A DNA stretch of 64,000 nt, taken from assembly GCA_014281115.1 (NCBI GenBank), contig JACONQ010000004.1, positions 1,550,001 to 1,614,000 of the forward strand. The letters run 5' to 3'. This stretch comes from Laburnicola sp. R22_1 (lineage: Eukaryota > Ascomycota > Dothideomycetes > Pleosporales > Didymosphaeriaceae). Shown piece after piece: positions 10,140 to 23,300 of the stretch. The translations under genes were made by a program, and so were the position numbers. Within the stretch, counting starts at the first letter, position 1. Each line of letters opens with the position of its first letter. Below the pieces are notes generated by a model, which saw only the letters and a program-made list of their open reading frames with translations, did not search any database and was not told where the DNA came from.

Positions 10140-11482
10140 TAATATATTATATATTACTTTATTACTATTTTATTAATATTTAATATTATTACTAAACTAT
10201 TAAATACGAACTAATATAGATAATAACCCTATAGTATAAAACCATAGAACTATTTTATGGACCTAAATCTATACTATACTAAGACAATAACTATTTCTAT
10301 GAATTAATTAAAAAGCTATATTACTCTAAAGTTAGAGATTTTTCTTATTCCTATTGTACTTCTAAATTATAATCACTAATAGCTAAATAAGTATAAACTA
10401 GAACTATAACTTTATAGGCCTTAATATTCTAGTTAAAACTAAATTTCTCATTTTATAATAGGCCTTATAATAAAGAATATAGTAAAGTTTAAAAATGTAG
10501 ACCTTTTTATACTAGTAGACTTAGTCTTTTTATAGAGGTCTTTTTGTCTATAGTTTTATAAATACTATATATATATAATATAAAGAGTACTCGTAATCTA
10601 TAATAATAGTATTAGTAATATTAATCTATAATCTATAAAGTAATAGACGCTTTAGCCTAATTAAAAAAGTAAAATTTATTTACTTAATTATATAAGCTAT
10701 ACTATATATATAAATATAGTTTATTATTTATATATACTCTATTATATAGTTAGAGTAATCCTATGATATTATATTAGTAATAAGTATTAGTAATCCTAAT
10801 ACTATAGGCTTTTTCATATTAATTATAGTCTACCTATATTAAATAGTTTAATAGAATAATATTATTTATATATAATCTATATATATATTCTAATGCCTAT
10901 ACATAAGCTAAAATATACTATTTATTATATTAAATATTACTTAATTACTAGTTTCTTAATAGATTACTAAAATTCCTTAAATCTAAGTTAATTAAAAATA
11001 ATAGGAGTAAATCTATACTAAAAATTCATAGAGGGATTGGGAAAAGGATATATTATACTATATATAAGTATTAGCTAATTCTGTATCTTAGGTAAAAAGT
11101 TATACTCTTCTAAAGTTAGAGTTTTTATTTATTCCTATTTTACCCCTACATTACTTTTACCCTAGACTGACTAAGCGCTTACTAATAGTTTAGGTATAAT
11201 TTCCTAAACCTCATCTTTAAAATAAAATATTTGTTATATTTTTAGCTAATCTAATAAGGAAGCTATAAGACTTTAGAAAAGATAACTTTTTAAGTGACTT
11301 TTTTAATTGCACCCCACTGTAGATAGTATTTAGTAGTAATAGAGAAAGTAAGTCTAGGTCTAGCTATTCTTCTATAAAATCTTTTATATTATTACTGATA
11401 TAAAGAAGGTATTGCGCCTATATTAGAAAGCCTCTAATAGCACTAATATAATCTCTTACTATTAGTAGTATAGTTAGTTTTG
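10140..11482. other. AT-rich interval, no gene seen
   Basis: RIP-type sequence with dense stops in all frames. Two loosely similar stretches (about 10310-10370 and 11095-11150, both with 'CTAAAGTTAGAG..TTTTTATT..TTCCTATT') suggest a duplicated fragment. Nothing else can be supported. Confidence 0.5.
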
Positions 11483-12040
11483 CCCTAACTAAATTTAATA
11501 ATAGCTGTGTCGCTATAGATATTAGACTTAAACGCAATATTAGGTCGCTAGAAAGTAGTTATTGCGTTACTAGATATAATAAATACAAAGTTAAATTTAA
11601 AAAATATAGTAATATATGTTAAAGTAAAGATTTAGTATACTAGGTATTACTAATATTATAAGAGACTTATATACTATACGTATAGCAAACTATAGTTACA
11701 CTATAGCTATTAGATTATAAGTATAATAACTAAACTATAGTTAAGTATCCTATTACCTACACTACTCCTATAGTTTTAACTCTATAGTCTACTATAGCTC
11801 TCTAATAGTCTACTAGTTAAGAGATAATATATAACTTAGTTATATCTAACTATTTATTAACTACTATTATTAATATTACTATATAGAAAGTTAATAATAA
11901 AATTATTATTATTGTGTATATGTTTTGTTACTACTACTATATACTAGGTACTAGGTTTTAGTGCCTCCTATTTTACTTCTCTCTATATATAGTACGGACT
12001 AAACCTTGGTTAGAATCTCCACATAATGAAGATCTTTAAT
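11483..12040 (+). repeat. ~560-base direct repeat, left copy (contains ~300-base repeat copy B)
   Basis: Matches 15128-15690 throughout, starting 'TTTAATAATAGCT' and passing 'GCTAGAAAGTAGTTATTGCGTT', 'GTAAAGATTTAGT', 'AAGAGACTTATA' and the ~300-base dispersed repeat. Two direct copies 3.6 kb apart could be LTRs of one ruined retrotransposon or a segmental duplication. The sequence between them is too damaged to decide. Confidence 0.65.
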
Positions 12041-13432
12041 ATAGTTAGTTTTTTTACTAGAAACTAGACTAGAGATAAGGCAAACGCGGATAGAAACTTT
12101 GCGAAACTAAGGATGCGTTCTCTCTTAGGATATATTAGAAGTAGTTCCTAAGAATATATAAGAGAGTAGCGAAAAATTACTATAGGGCTTTTAGATGTTT
12201 GAGTAGGGCTGTGTAGAGGCTAATAGATAAGGGCATAGAGTATAGGTCTAGTAAATTTATAGGTAGTATATGCCTATTACCTAGAGATATAATTAGCTAG
12301 AGAGCCTAAGAAAGAAATAAGTACTACGCTAGTAGGGAAAGGCGCAATTAAATTAGTAGGAAGAAGATAAGATAATACTTCCTCTCTTATCTATTATATC
12401 CTTTTATTTACTTAGTATACTACTACTCTTACACTATAGCGTTCTTAATATAGCGTAGATTAGGCAGCAACACTAGGCGTTTTTACTATAGCGCTAGCCT
12501 AATACCCTAAAAATATTATTCAAATAGAGATTCTGCAGTTTAGATAATTTATCTATATTAGCTAGAACTATAAGATGCTTATTAGTAGCCTACTATTCGC
12601 TAATTATATATACAGTAGACTTAGTTATATAATTACTAGTTTAGATAAATATAATAGTCTATAAATTTTAAAAGGTTCTAAGGTTAACTAGTAATAGTGT
12701 AGCTTTACTAGATTCTCTTAGCCCTATAAATCTAACTTTTTTAAATCTAACCTATAACTTACTTATAGTCGCATTGTTTATTTAGTGTTAATTACCTTTT
12801 TTAATACATTTTTTTAGTTTAAGCCTATGTAGGTTAGGATAGAAAGGCCGCTCTAGTATAGCGCCTAAAAATATAGTCTACTAGTCTTCGCTAACATAAT
12901 AATAGTTTATAAGGATAGTTTATAAATTATATACTTGCCCTCTAATATTTATAAGCGCTCTAACGCCTACTAAATTTACTTAAAGCATATATAGTAAAAT
13001 AAGCTTTATTATTACTATTATTAGTAATTGCGCTATATTTGCGTGCCGCTTATATAGCACACTTATATAATGCGCTTATTTAACAGTATAACTATAAGAT
13101 TTTAGCGCATCTATGTAATACTCTTCTCTCCTAGCAACTTATTAATAAATACCTTTATTTTCTTTTTCTCTTTACCCTTAATCTTGCCCTCTATTACTGC
13201 CTTTCTAATTAGTAGTAATATAAGAAACTATAGTAGGAACTTTATATATCTATTATTATGCCTATAGTTACTAATCTATTACTAGCCTAACTAGTACACT
13301 AGAACTACCTTATACAAAGTAAGATATACTTTTTACTTCTTATTAATAATATCCTAGATAGAGTGGTATTCTAGTGTGGACCTAGTAATAGCGGCAAGTG
13401 AATAGATTTTTAAAGCATACTTTTAGGCAGTG
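12041..13432. other. AT-rich interval between the direct repeats, no gene seen
   Basis: No domain is recognised on either strand. The composition and TAG-rich texture are the same as elsewhere in the RIP block. Confidence 0.45.
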
Positions 13433-13755
13433 TTAATAGTAGTATTAGTATTAGTATTAGTATTAGTATTAGTATTAGTATTAGTATTAGTATTAGTATT
13501 AGTATTAGTATTAGTATTAGTATTAGTATTAGTATTAGTATTAGTATTAGTATTAGTATTAGTATTAGTATTAGTATTAGTATTAGTATTAGTATTAGTA
13601 TTAGTATTAGTATTAGTATTAGTATTAGTATTAGTATTAGTATTAGTATTAGTATTAGTATTAGTATTAGTATTAGTATTAGTATTAGTATTAGTATTAG
13701 TATTAGTATTAGTATTAGTATTAGTATTAGTATTAGTATTAGTATTAGTATTAGC
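13433..13755. repeat. Perfect hexanucleotide microsatellite (ATTAGT)n, ~53 copies
   Basis: An uninterrupted ATTAGT/ACTAAT array of about 320 bases, with slightly degenerate ends (TAGTAGT on the left, AGCATTAGCACTAG on the right). Open frames of alternating Leu-Val or Ile-Leu on both strands are artefacts of the repeat and are not genes. Confidence 0.97.
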
Positions 13756-15127
13756 ATTAGCACTAGGGCTTAGGAAAATAGTAAGAAATAGAGCGATAGT
13801 AGATTTCTTATTAAGGTTAACCTTACTATAGAGAAAGAGCGTTAGTATATCTATAATATATAAGCTCCTACCTAGTATATATTTTATAATAGTATAAACC
13901 TACTAATATAATAGCTATTACTAGCAATCTTTAGGAATAATAGTAGAGAAGATAATAGTTATAGTATTATAGTGCTAGCGCTATCTTATACTTCTTCTAT
14001 TATAAACTATAGTATAACTATAGCCTTATATATAGTTTTATATATAATTTCTTTTTTAGTTAGAGTAGGCGCGCTAAGCCTGCTTAGCTTGCTTGTAATA
14101 CGCTAATCTCTTTTTATTAATACTATCTTAAAACGCTTTTCTGTGTTAATAATAGTAGGAGGAATAACTGCTATTATTATAATATTTTTATTAGAAACTC
14201 CTTAGTCGCAAAAAAAGACTATAACTTACTTACCTCTTTTAATATAAGCGCGTTTATTACTAGCTATGTATAATCTACTCTATAGCTCTACTCTTCTAAT
14301 TGTCCTTTTTACTTTTCTAATATAGAAATACTAGGCAGTCTATTAATATAATTAATACTATTCTCTTTTATATATTTAAGCTATCTCCTTTTCTCTTTTA
14401 CACTTTATATACTAGTAGAGTTTTCTCCCTAGAGTTAATTTATAATATTTCGTAATTCTAGACTAGCTATTTAACTAACTACTATATTACGTAATTAATA
14501 ATTTCTTTAATAATATTTTTTACTATAATAATAATAATAGTAATTATAATAGTAACTAACCTAACTATTTTATTACTCTCCTATAGTAGATCTTCTCTCA
14601 CAACTAGTAAGCTATATACTACTCTCTAGAACCTTGCCATTACTACCTATCTTTTCTATACTTCTACTACTGCTACTTACCCTTACTCTTACCCTTATTA
14701 CTTATAGTCCCTTATCTTAATAGTAGCCTAAATAATTACTACTGCTTTAATAAGCTTTTTATGCTACTACTACACTTCTAGCGTTTTATATATTATAATA
14801 GACTTTTTTTTTCTTTACTTTAGTTCTTACTCTTATAGTCCTTATTACCTTTATTTTTAGTTATATTTTTAAGCTTCTATAGTATAATCTCTATGTTATG
14901 CTATTATTATATTATAAAGACTGCGTCTTTTCTAATAATATTTAGGTACTAAAGGACTACTTTATACTCTAGGATCTAGAGACATAAAATATAGCGAATT
15001 AGCCTAAATATATTACTAATAGGGTACTTAAAGATAAGCTTTAGATGCTTTTTTTAATAATCCTTGTAGTGTATAAAGTTACTAAGTTTCTAGAAATTGT
15101 TTTTAACTTTACCTAGCTAGTTATCTA
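13756..15127. other. AT-rich interval, includes a RIP-damaged sister of the 36.7 kb sequence
   Basis: No gene. About 14420-14545 aligns in inverse orientation with 36660-36800, and about 14150-14220 aligns in inverse orientation with 31815-31880. These are fragments of dispersed repeats. Confidence 0.5.
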
Positions 15128-15690
15128 TACCTTAACTAGATTTAATAATAGCTATATTACTATAAATATTAAACTTAGATATAATATTAGGTTGCTAGAA
15201 AGTAGTTATTGCGTTGCTAGATATAATAGATAAACAATTAAATTTAAAAGATATAGTATTGTATATTAAAGTAAAGATTTAGTGTACTAGACGTTGCTAA
15301 AATTATAAGAGACTTATACACTATACGCATAGTAAACTATAGTTACACTACTATTAGGTTATAAGCATAATAACTAAACTATAGTTAAGCGTCCTATTGC
15401 CTATACTACTTCCGCAGTTATAATTCTACATAGGTCTACTATAGCTCTCTAATAATTCACTAGTTAAGAAATAATATATAACTTAGTTATGCCTAGTTAT
15501 CTATTAACTACTATTATTAATACTACTATGTAGAAAGTTAATAAAAAATATTATTATTTTATGTATATTTTATTACTACTACTATGTGCTAGGTACTAGG
15601 TTTTAGTGCCTTCTATTTTACTCCTCTTTATATATAGTGCGAACTCGACCTTAGTTAGAATCTCTACACGATAAAGATGTTTAACATAAG
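15128..15690 (+). repeat. ~560-base direct repeat, right copy (contains ~300-base repeat copy C)
   Basis: Second copy of the 11483-12040 unit. Differences are mostly C/T and G/A, so the pair diverged largely by RIP. It ends near 'AAAGATGTTTAACATAAG'. Confidence 0.65.
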
Positions 15691-17119
15691 TTCCTTAACG
15701 TCCTAGTATTTAGAAAATATAAGAACTTAAGTCTAAAGTCTCCTTACGCTATTAGTTTTATAGAGATAATAAGCTTAACTAATAAGAATATTTATATATC
15801 TACTAGAGGATCTCTACCCCTTATAAAAAGCTTCTTATAAAGATTTAAAAGAAAAGTACTAATACTACCTTAGCTAGCTAAAGATACTAATATTCTTATA
15901 GTATAAATAGTAATAGCTCTATAGTTTCTTACTAATAAAGCTACCTAGTAGAATCTAGTATAGAGCCTTATTATAAAACTTAACCTATTCTTAGGTAAGA
16001 AGCTATACTTTATAAAAGATAATATAATCTAGTTTCTTTAAGACTATAAAAAAATACGCAAACTACTATTAGTACTCTAAAAAAGATAAAATTATTAGAG
16101 TTAAGAAATATTATAGCTAAAAGATCTAGTATATACTTAACTTCTTAATACTAGAATACTCTAAGGTAAGAGAAAAGGGGTATAGTAAAAGCTATAGGTA
16201 GCTATGTGTAGGCATTAGTAGAGTTAGAATTAGGCCTAAACTAAGGAGATAAAGAAAGTATTAAAGGTGTAGCTAGTATAGTATTAAGTAATAATAAATT
16301 TTAATATTTATAATTTCCTAGACTAGTTTATAATTAGGTTTAGAAAATACCTAAAGGTAGATATAGTTATTAGAAAGAGAAATATTGCAGACCTTTTAGT
16401 ATATAGTATAACGCTATAAGGAAAAGCTATGGGTGTACTAAAAACATATTAAAAAAGGTAGATATAGTTATAAAAAGCTAGAAGGGTATGCTTCCTATTT
16501 AAGGCCTAAGTAAGTAGCTAGTAGGCACTATTCTAATAAAGAATAACTAGTAAATAAAGAGACCTATAGAGCTTAACTTTAATATAATAAAGAGATAGCT
16601 TTTAAGTAGGGCTTAAATTTAGTTAGAAAAACACATACTAGATTTAATATACTAAATCTAAGTACTAATACTATCTCAGACTATTAAGCTATAAGTACTA
16701 CTAATACTATAAAGTGTTTTCTAACCTACTAGACTTAATCTAAACTTCTAATAAGTAAAACTATAAGAAGTTCTAGACGTATAAGTAATTCTAGGCTTAA
16801 CTATCTCTTAATACAAAGTAAATAAACTAACTAAAAGGCTTAAGGCTATAAGGCTTTAGAATATTCTAGTTTAGAACTAGGACTCTTAAGAAATAGAGAT
16901 TCTATTAGACCTAGCTATTTGCTAGAAAATTACTATAAGGGTAAAGTAGGCTCTAAAGTAGATAGTACTATAATAGTCCTAGTACTACACACTAACCTAG
17001 TCTTAGGACTACTTAGTAGCGCTAATATAAGTTAATATATATATAGCTATAGTAGTAATTATTAACGTTTTTATTGCTTCTAAATTTTCTATAAAGTAAA
17101 TATAGCCATAGGCAAATCG
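15691..17119. other. AT-rich interval, possible retrotransposon remnant
   Basis: Stops are dense. Plus-strand fragments around 16300-16420 (such as 'RFRKYLKVDIVIRKRNIAD') have the texture of a protein gone through RIP, perhaps a gag or polyprotein, but I cannot assign a family. Confidence 0.35.
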
Positions 17120-17124
17120 TATAG

Positions 17125-17322
17125 TGTAAGGGATCACTCAAGGCATCAAAGGTTGAAATTAAGAAGTTGATTTTACTAAGATATCGAGGTGGCGTATAAA
17201 GACTGTTAACAGCTGCCTTATATACCCACACGTAGCCGAGGCGCTAATGCCTAATCGGGTAAGGTTCCGGGGCTCGGCGGAACCTTCCGCCGGGCGCGTC
17301 CGCACCTCAGGAATCCCTAACA
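17125..17322. mobile_element. Solo LTR, copy 1 (198 b), 5-base target duplication TATAG
   Basis: Begins TGTAAGGGAT and ends ATCCCTAACA, the usual TG..CA inverted ends. Exact 5-base duplications TATAG flank it at 17120-17124 and 17323-17327. It holds a TATATA-type box (CCTTATATACCC) and a GC-rich 3' half with a hairpin AAGGTTCCG/CGGAACCTT. A near-identical copy sits at 29769-29965. It is GC-rich and almost free of RIP, so it inserted after the surrounding DNA was mutated or was too short to be targeted. Strand cannot be set without an internal region. Confidence 0.9.
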
Positions 17323-17840
17323 TATAGGTAGATAAGGGGCACTTTCCCCTAGTGAAAAAAGCCCTTTAAAGAGGATTAAGAGAAAACTAATACTAGTGGC
17401 CTATTATCTATCCAAAGCGTAAATTAAAATTTCTAACAAAGTTTTTTCCTAAATTAGAAGATAGTAATATGCCTTAATTAACTTTCTTATCCTATAAGTT
17501 TAAATCTTAATAACTTACTAAGACTAGTAACTAGTTAAAAATTTCTTAATTATTAGAGGTACTTGCTAATAGCTTTCCCGTTCTATAAGTTTAATCTAGT
17601 AACTTAGTTAAGACTAGCTCAAAATAGTTAGAAATTTCTTAATTATTAGAGATACTAGCTTATTTAGGCTACTTTTCTTCTTATTTACAAAGATTAGTTT
17701 TTTAATATTTAAAAACTATAAGGGGGGAGAGGGCGAGATTCGAACTCGCTAAAGAGTCTAAGTTTTCGCTTATTTCTAGACTAAAATCCTCGCTTGTGGT
17801 CCCCCACCACAGCGTAGATTTACTATCTAGACTTCTGCTA
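17323..17840. other. Gap between solo LTR and Fot1-like copy 2
   Basis: Short degenerate direct repeats ('TAATTATTAGAGGTACTTGCT' and 'TAATTATTAGAGATACTAGCT', near 17556 and 17640) and a tRNA-like patch. No coding frame. Confidence 0.45.
17722..17805 (-). other. tRNA-like sequence (perfect T-arm), probably a fossil
   Basis: On the minus strand the last quarter holds a perfect T-arm, GCGAG-TTCGAAT-CTCGC (17733-17749). The two ends can pair as GGGGGA with TCCCCC. Total length is ~84 nt, the size of a type II tRNA (Ser or Leu). However, four extra bases separate the T-arm from the acceptor strand, and the D-arm and anticodon arm cannot be folded convincingly. It may be a decayed tRNA or a tRNA-derived element head rather than a working gene. 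Confidence 0.3.
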
Positions 17841-19705
17841 ACGTGGTTTACTAGCAAGTGACCTACACTAGTAAGCGCGCCACCTTTGTCAAGATCCCAC
17901 TAAACCATTTTATTTATTATTAGACTACGTCGCAATACTACTTAAAAATATATACTAAGTTAATGCATCTAATTTAGATTCTTCCTTTTTAACTCCCTAG
18001 TAGGTTTGCGTATTATGTCTAGGTTGCCTGCAAATACCACAACGCTGTTAAGTTAATGGCCCTGTTACAGCGCGACTAGTACCTAACAACTATTTACTCT
18101 TCTTCTATCCACTAGCATTCTTAGGAGTGGCTAGCTAAGATCCCTCTGCTACTATAAGTAATCCCTAATACTAGATATACCTCCTTTTACGCGATTTTTG
18201 CCTTGTAGTCTTCTTAATTATCTTGCGAAGGCCTGCAATTTTATCTAACACTAGTATCTAACTATGCATTGCACTTAGAGCGCCTTTTTTAAGCTTCTTA
18301 AGCACCTGCATAGTTAAAGTTAGTGATAAATTAAAGTGATCTCTAATTCTCTTGCGAACTAGTGTTGATTGCGCCTTAAATTCGCGTAGGTTACTTAGTG
18401 TTTTAGACTCCTAGGTGGTAGGCTCTTTAATAGGCAGACTAGGTATACAGATGCGAATATTAAGGTGCTACAACACCTCCTTTGGATTTAATAGGACTAG
18501 TCCAGCACCGCGAAAACTACCCTTAATTGTCTCTGCAGAGAAAATCTTTAAAAACGCGATTTTAAAGGCTGGGAGGAACTTAATCTTTATAATGTGAGTT
18601 ATTAGCTAACGCGCTAAGCCTAAGATCTTAGCATTATATGCCTTCTTTAGTGGGAAGAAATAGTCTATATCTAACAGCTGCAGTAGGTGTGACAAATGTA
18701 GCGGCATATAGAGAGTAATAATCTTATATTTCTTATAGTAATTCTAGAACTTAATTAAGTTATAGCTCTTATGGCTGTTAATAACTAGCAGCTAATAGGT
18801 TTCTTTAGCGCGTCCTTTTATATACACGTTAAAGTGTTTTAACCACGCGATACTAAGCTTGTTATTTGTCTAGCTGTTCTCGCTAACAGCGATTACCCAA
18901 TCGCTAGAAATTGACGCGTCTTCGTACCAAGTGGAGATATAACGCTTGCCAGCGTAGATAATAAAGGGAGGGATTGCCTATCTAGCAGCGTAGATACCCT
19001 AGATCACTATAATCTACTAGCGGTCGCCTGGCTGTATTAATTTGGGTTTCGCACGCCTCTCTAATGCTGTAACCACAAGCTAAGACTCTATAACCCCTAT
19101 TAGGAAGCCTGATTTATTAATATTGTAGGTGTCCTTATCCGTAAATACCGTACTTGACTTTGATGCCCTTTACAAGCTTGAACCACGCGTTTATAATCTT
19201 AAGATCTTTCTATTATGCCCTTTAGTTGTTGTATAACTAAGACTAACGCGTTTTAACTTTACGTCTGCGCTTAATAAACCTGTCTGTCTAGTTAATGCTA
19301 ATAGGTGGCTTTTCTCTCTGTAAACTTAGTAAATTAGCCATTGTGCGGATTATAAGCTTTGTAGAAGAGAATCCACGCGTGTCTAGCTCGATTATACAAT
19401 TAATAAGCGCCTGCTCCTTAAGGAGAGTAAAATTCTTTAATTTAGGTAGGTTATTGCGTTGTGTAGTCGTTCTGTTACGTCTTTAATTAAGCGTTCTGCG
19501 ATTAACGTTATATAGCCCTGCTGCTGCTCGCTCTATAAGATTTAGGTCTTGTTTAATAGCTCTAATAGCAATAAGTAACCGAGCTTTATTAGATGGCTTA
19601 GAAGACATGGTAGGTGGTTGTATTATAATGGTATTGTTGGTAATGGTGGGGTCTTGGCAAAGGTGGCGCGCTTACTAGTGTGGGTCACTTGCTAGTGAAC
19701 CACGT
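17841..19705 (-). mobile_element. Pogo/Fot1-like DNA transposon, copy 2 (1865 b)
   Basis: TA duplications at 17839-17840 and 19706-19707. Termini ACGTGGTTTACTAGCAAGTG and its inverse match copy 1 apart from RIP-type transitions (ACGTAA versus ACGTGG). The element lies in the opposite orientation to copy 1. Confidence 0.92.
17910..19608 (-). pseudogene. RIP-inactivated Fot1-like transposase, copy 2
   Basis: Starts with the same MSSKPSNKA sequence at 19608 and ends at the equivalent TAA at 17910. The span is 1699 bases, one more than copy 1, so this copy appears to carry a one-base indel as well as TAG stops. It retains several codons that copy 1 has lost, for example an Arg near the start where copy 1 has a stop. 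The domain plan is as in copy 1, including the C-terminal CCHC knuckle. Confidence 0.88.
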
Positions 19706-19930
19706 TATACTTAGACGGCCTTACGCTCGTACCCACTATAATACGCCCCTCTATAGTAGTAATAGACCTAATATAGTAAGAAGATAACTATTTTAAAAGA
19801 TACTTTAGATATAGAAAGGACTATATTATTATAAATAGAAAATATAAGAAGAGAAGTTTACTTAAGAATAATAGATAGGTGTACTATAATATAGAATTGC
19901 AAAGGGTCTAGTAGGGCTAACTAAATAATA

Positions 19931-20370
19931 CAGTAGGGTGACACAAAAAAAGCGCCTATTTAAAAGACACCTTTTTAAAAGTTATTTAACTAAGTGAGTT
20001 TTAATACTATGTAAATAAAAAGTATACGGTTTTAAAGAGGAAATCTAGGAGATTAAGGTTAGGTACTAGTTACGTGCTTATAAAGCAGGGTCCTTTAGGT
20101 ATCTATCTCTAAACTTAGTGTTTTAAAAAAGTCAATTTTTAAGGCGTTATGACTTTTTTATTCAGTATGCTACTAGGGTAATGTTACTACTAGCTGTTCT
20201 AGGCCTAGTGTAGATTACGTAAGCAAAATTTCGGAGTACTTATATAACTTAATTAAGAAATTATTTAAGGTTAAACAATTACGTGATTTTAAAAGTTAAT
20301 TAAATCACGTGATTTATAACTTTTAAAAAGGTATCTTTTTACTAGGCGCTTTTTTTGTGTCACCCTACTA
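19931..20370. mobile_element. MITE, 440 b, with ~54-base inverted termini
   Basis: The left terminus CAGTAGGGTGACACAAAAAA and the right terminus (its inverse, last base G-to-A) extend inward as AAGCGCCTA....CCTTTTTAAAAGTTAT. TA lies on both sides (19929-19930 and 20371-20372), so the target is TA, as for Tc1/mariner/pogo MITEs. The interior has no coding frame and contains two nearby CACGTGATTT-type inverted motifs around 20280-20310. Confidence 0.85.
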
Positions 20371-20399
20371 TAATTAGGGCGAAATCTAACGTATTAGCG

Positions 20400-23300
20400 C
20401 TAGGGGCAAATAGAACTAGATACTAATCCGCCTAGTATAAAATAAGTAGTAGATAGACAAATTAATAGAGAAGGCCCTATAGATATCTTAAAGTTAGGAA
20501 GCTATAATAATAATAATAACTTACTAGGTAGAATTAGTTATAAAAGCTTATAGTAGCTAGTTTATATTTAATAAAATAATAGCACCTAGCCTTCTCTCTA
20601 AAGAGAAATTTAAAGCAGCTTAAAAAAAGCAAGCTATTTTAGATAAAGATACACTAGTAATAGTTTAATTTCTAAATCTACTATATAAACTATAAGCTAT
20701 TAACTTAAACACCCTAATAACTTAACTAAGTCGTAGAGAATTACTAAAGGTAAGAATAATTGTAAATATTAAAGTTTATAAATAAGGCATCCCTGTAGTT
20801 TATAGAAGAAAGAATAATATTAATAAGAAAATAAAGTAGGTGTCTTTTATAAAATAGAATTTCCTAATAGAAGATATAGAGAATATAGAGATGCGTAGGC
20901 CTAATAATATTTTAGGCCTAACTCTAAAAAAGGAGATTTTAGTAGCTAAAAAGAATATAAAACTAGTTAATATTCTAGTAGGTAGTTCTAAAGATATGCT
21001 ATCCTAAGTAATAAATGCTAGAGTTAGCCTAATAGTTTAAGAAGTACTTAGCAATATGCTAGGAGTTAAAAAGGCAATATTTAAGAATGCTTTTAGCAAA
21101 GGGGACTTATACTAGCTATAGATACTAGCTGCTACTATAGAGGAAGTAACTAATAAAGACTTAGACGCTAGACACACTAACTACGCATTTATTTCTAGAG
21201 TTTAAGTTTCTAAATAAATATTAGTTAAGCTTAAGAATAGAGTAGTTACTTGCTATAGGCCTTATAAACTAAAGTTATCTTAAGCACTACTATAGGTAAA
21301 CTAGGGAGCTAGTATAGGCGTATTAATTATAAAGACACAGTTTAGCAAAGTAACACTAACTATAACTACTACTAATAAAAAGAATTTTAAGAAAAATTAG
21401 CAGTTAAATATATATAAAAAGATTGTCTCTAAGTAATATACTAGATTAATAAGTATTAGATAAGTGTTTTACTTAATACTAGTATAAAATTAAATACTAT
21501 CTACCTTAGCACTACTAAAGCTATAGGCCTCTAAATTATATATATACTATCTTAATTATAATGTATAAAACTAATAACTATAAATAGCAATTATAAGGAT
21601 TTCTAAGGTATTGTATTCTAAGCCCTAATTAGGGTAGGCTAGGTTATTATTATAATAATACTATTTATTATTAGGTTCTTATCTAGCGCTATTATCTTAG
21701 AAAACTTATTCTTAGCAGATGTAAAGGCAGAATTCTCTTATAAGAATAATAGTAAGACCTACTATAAGCTATAGGATAATAAGAAGCTCTACTCTACGCA
21801 ATTTATAGTCACTTATACTAACCTATTTAACTTAAAAGGCATAATTATTATTAAGGTAATAGAAAATATTAAAGAAATGTAGTAGCTATGGCTAGCGTTT
21901 CTAAGTACCTAGAATACCTAGAACTTAGCACTAATATAGTCTTAGAGTAGTAGCTTTGCTATAGGTTAATATTAATAATAAGTAAGGCTAATATTAAGCT
22001 TAAGCAGAAATTAGGGCTAAGGGCCTAGAAGCAGGCGCCAAATTAGGCAGTGCTAACTTATAAAAAGAAAATCGCAAATAGGAATAAATAGCTTATATAG
22101 AACGCTAATAAGGACTAGTTAGTAATAGATCTAAATAAGAATTCTATCTACTACGCTAATTAAGGTACAATTAAAAGGCACACTAGTAGTAATATTATTT
22201 TTTAAAATAATTAAGAACTTCTAGTTATTAATTTACTAGGCTATAATAAAGAAGTTAATAAGATCCTCTAGGCTCTAACTATATAGATAGAGTCTAAAAA
22301 GACAATAAATATTAAGAGTAACAAGTTTTAGGCAAAATAGATAAAGATAATTAATATAACTAGAATAGCTTTTAAAGTAAATACTATGTATAAAACTAAG
22401 GACAAAAGGGTTAATCCTATATATAACTTAGGCGTTAAGCCTTAAAATATTAAGGGCTAGTTAGACTAGAAGTAAAAAGGCTATAAAAAAGCAAAAGAAG
22501 ACTAACACTAGGCCTTAGCTATTTAATAAATACCTTCTTAACTAGTAAGTAGAATTTCTAAAAGGCAATTAGTTAATACTAGAACAGATTGCGGAAATAA
22601 AAGTTAGTCTAGATTTCTTACTTTAGGAAAGAAATATATTACTAGAAGTTTTATATTAAAGGAAACTAGCGTTATCTTTTAAATTTACTAAGTTAGGGTA
22701 AGTGTATCCTAATATATCTCTACTAGTTATAATCTACACTATTAACTATATTGCTTAAAAGAAATTACACTTTCTAGTTTCTTGGAAACTTGGAAATATA
22801 GTTATTAATATAGTATAATAGAGGCTTAATTAGGGCGTGCTAGGGTATAGTAGGAGTCTATATTGCAACCTATAGTTTTTAGTTAAGAAGAAGGATAGAG
22901 AATACTAACTAATTAATAACGCCTAATATATTAATAGCGTTATAGTCTAAAATAATAATCTTTCTCTAAATCCTAATAAGTTCTTAAAAGGGTTTACTAG
23001 TTATTTTATAATATCTCTTATTAACTTCTTCTTTAAATATAACTAAGTAGCCCTTTATAAACTTTTCTACGCTATAACTATATTCTACACGCCTCTAGGA
23101 CTTGTCTAGTAGTGCATATTACCTATAGAAATAACTAATTCTATAGCTAAATTTATACAAATTATTGCAAAGATGTTTTATAACTAGATTCCCTTTATTA
23201 TATGCCTTATATAGATAATATTATAGTAAAGGGCCTAAAGACTAATTATAATAAAGAGATATTTAGGAAAGAAATCTATAAATATATTATAAAACACCTT

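Noticed and set aside
13410..13831. Leu-Val and Ile-Leu rich open frames on both strands (117 and 133 codons)
   Set aside because: They are translations of the perfect hexanucleotide microsatellite.
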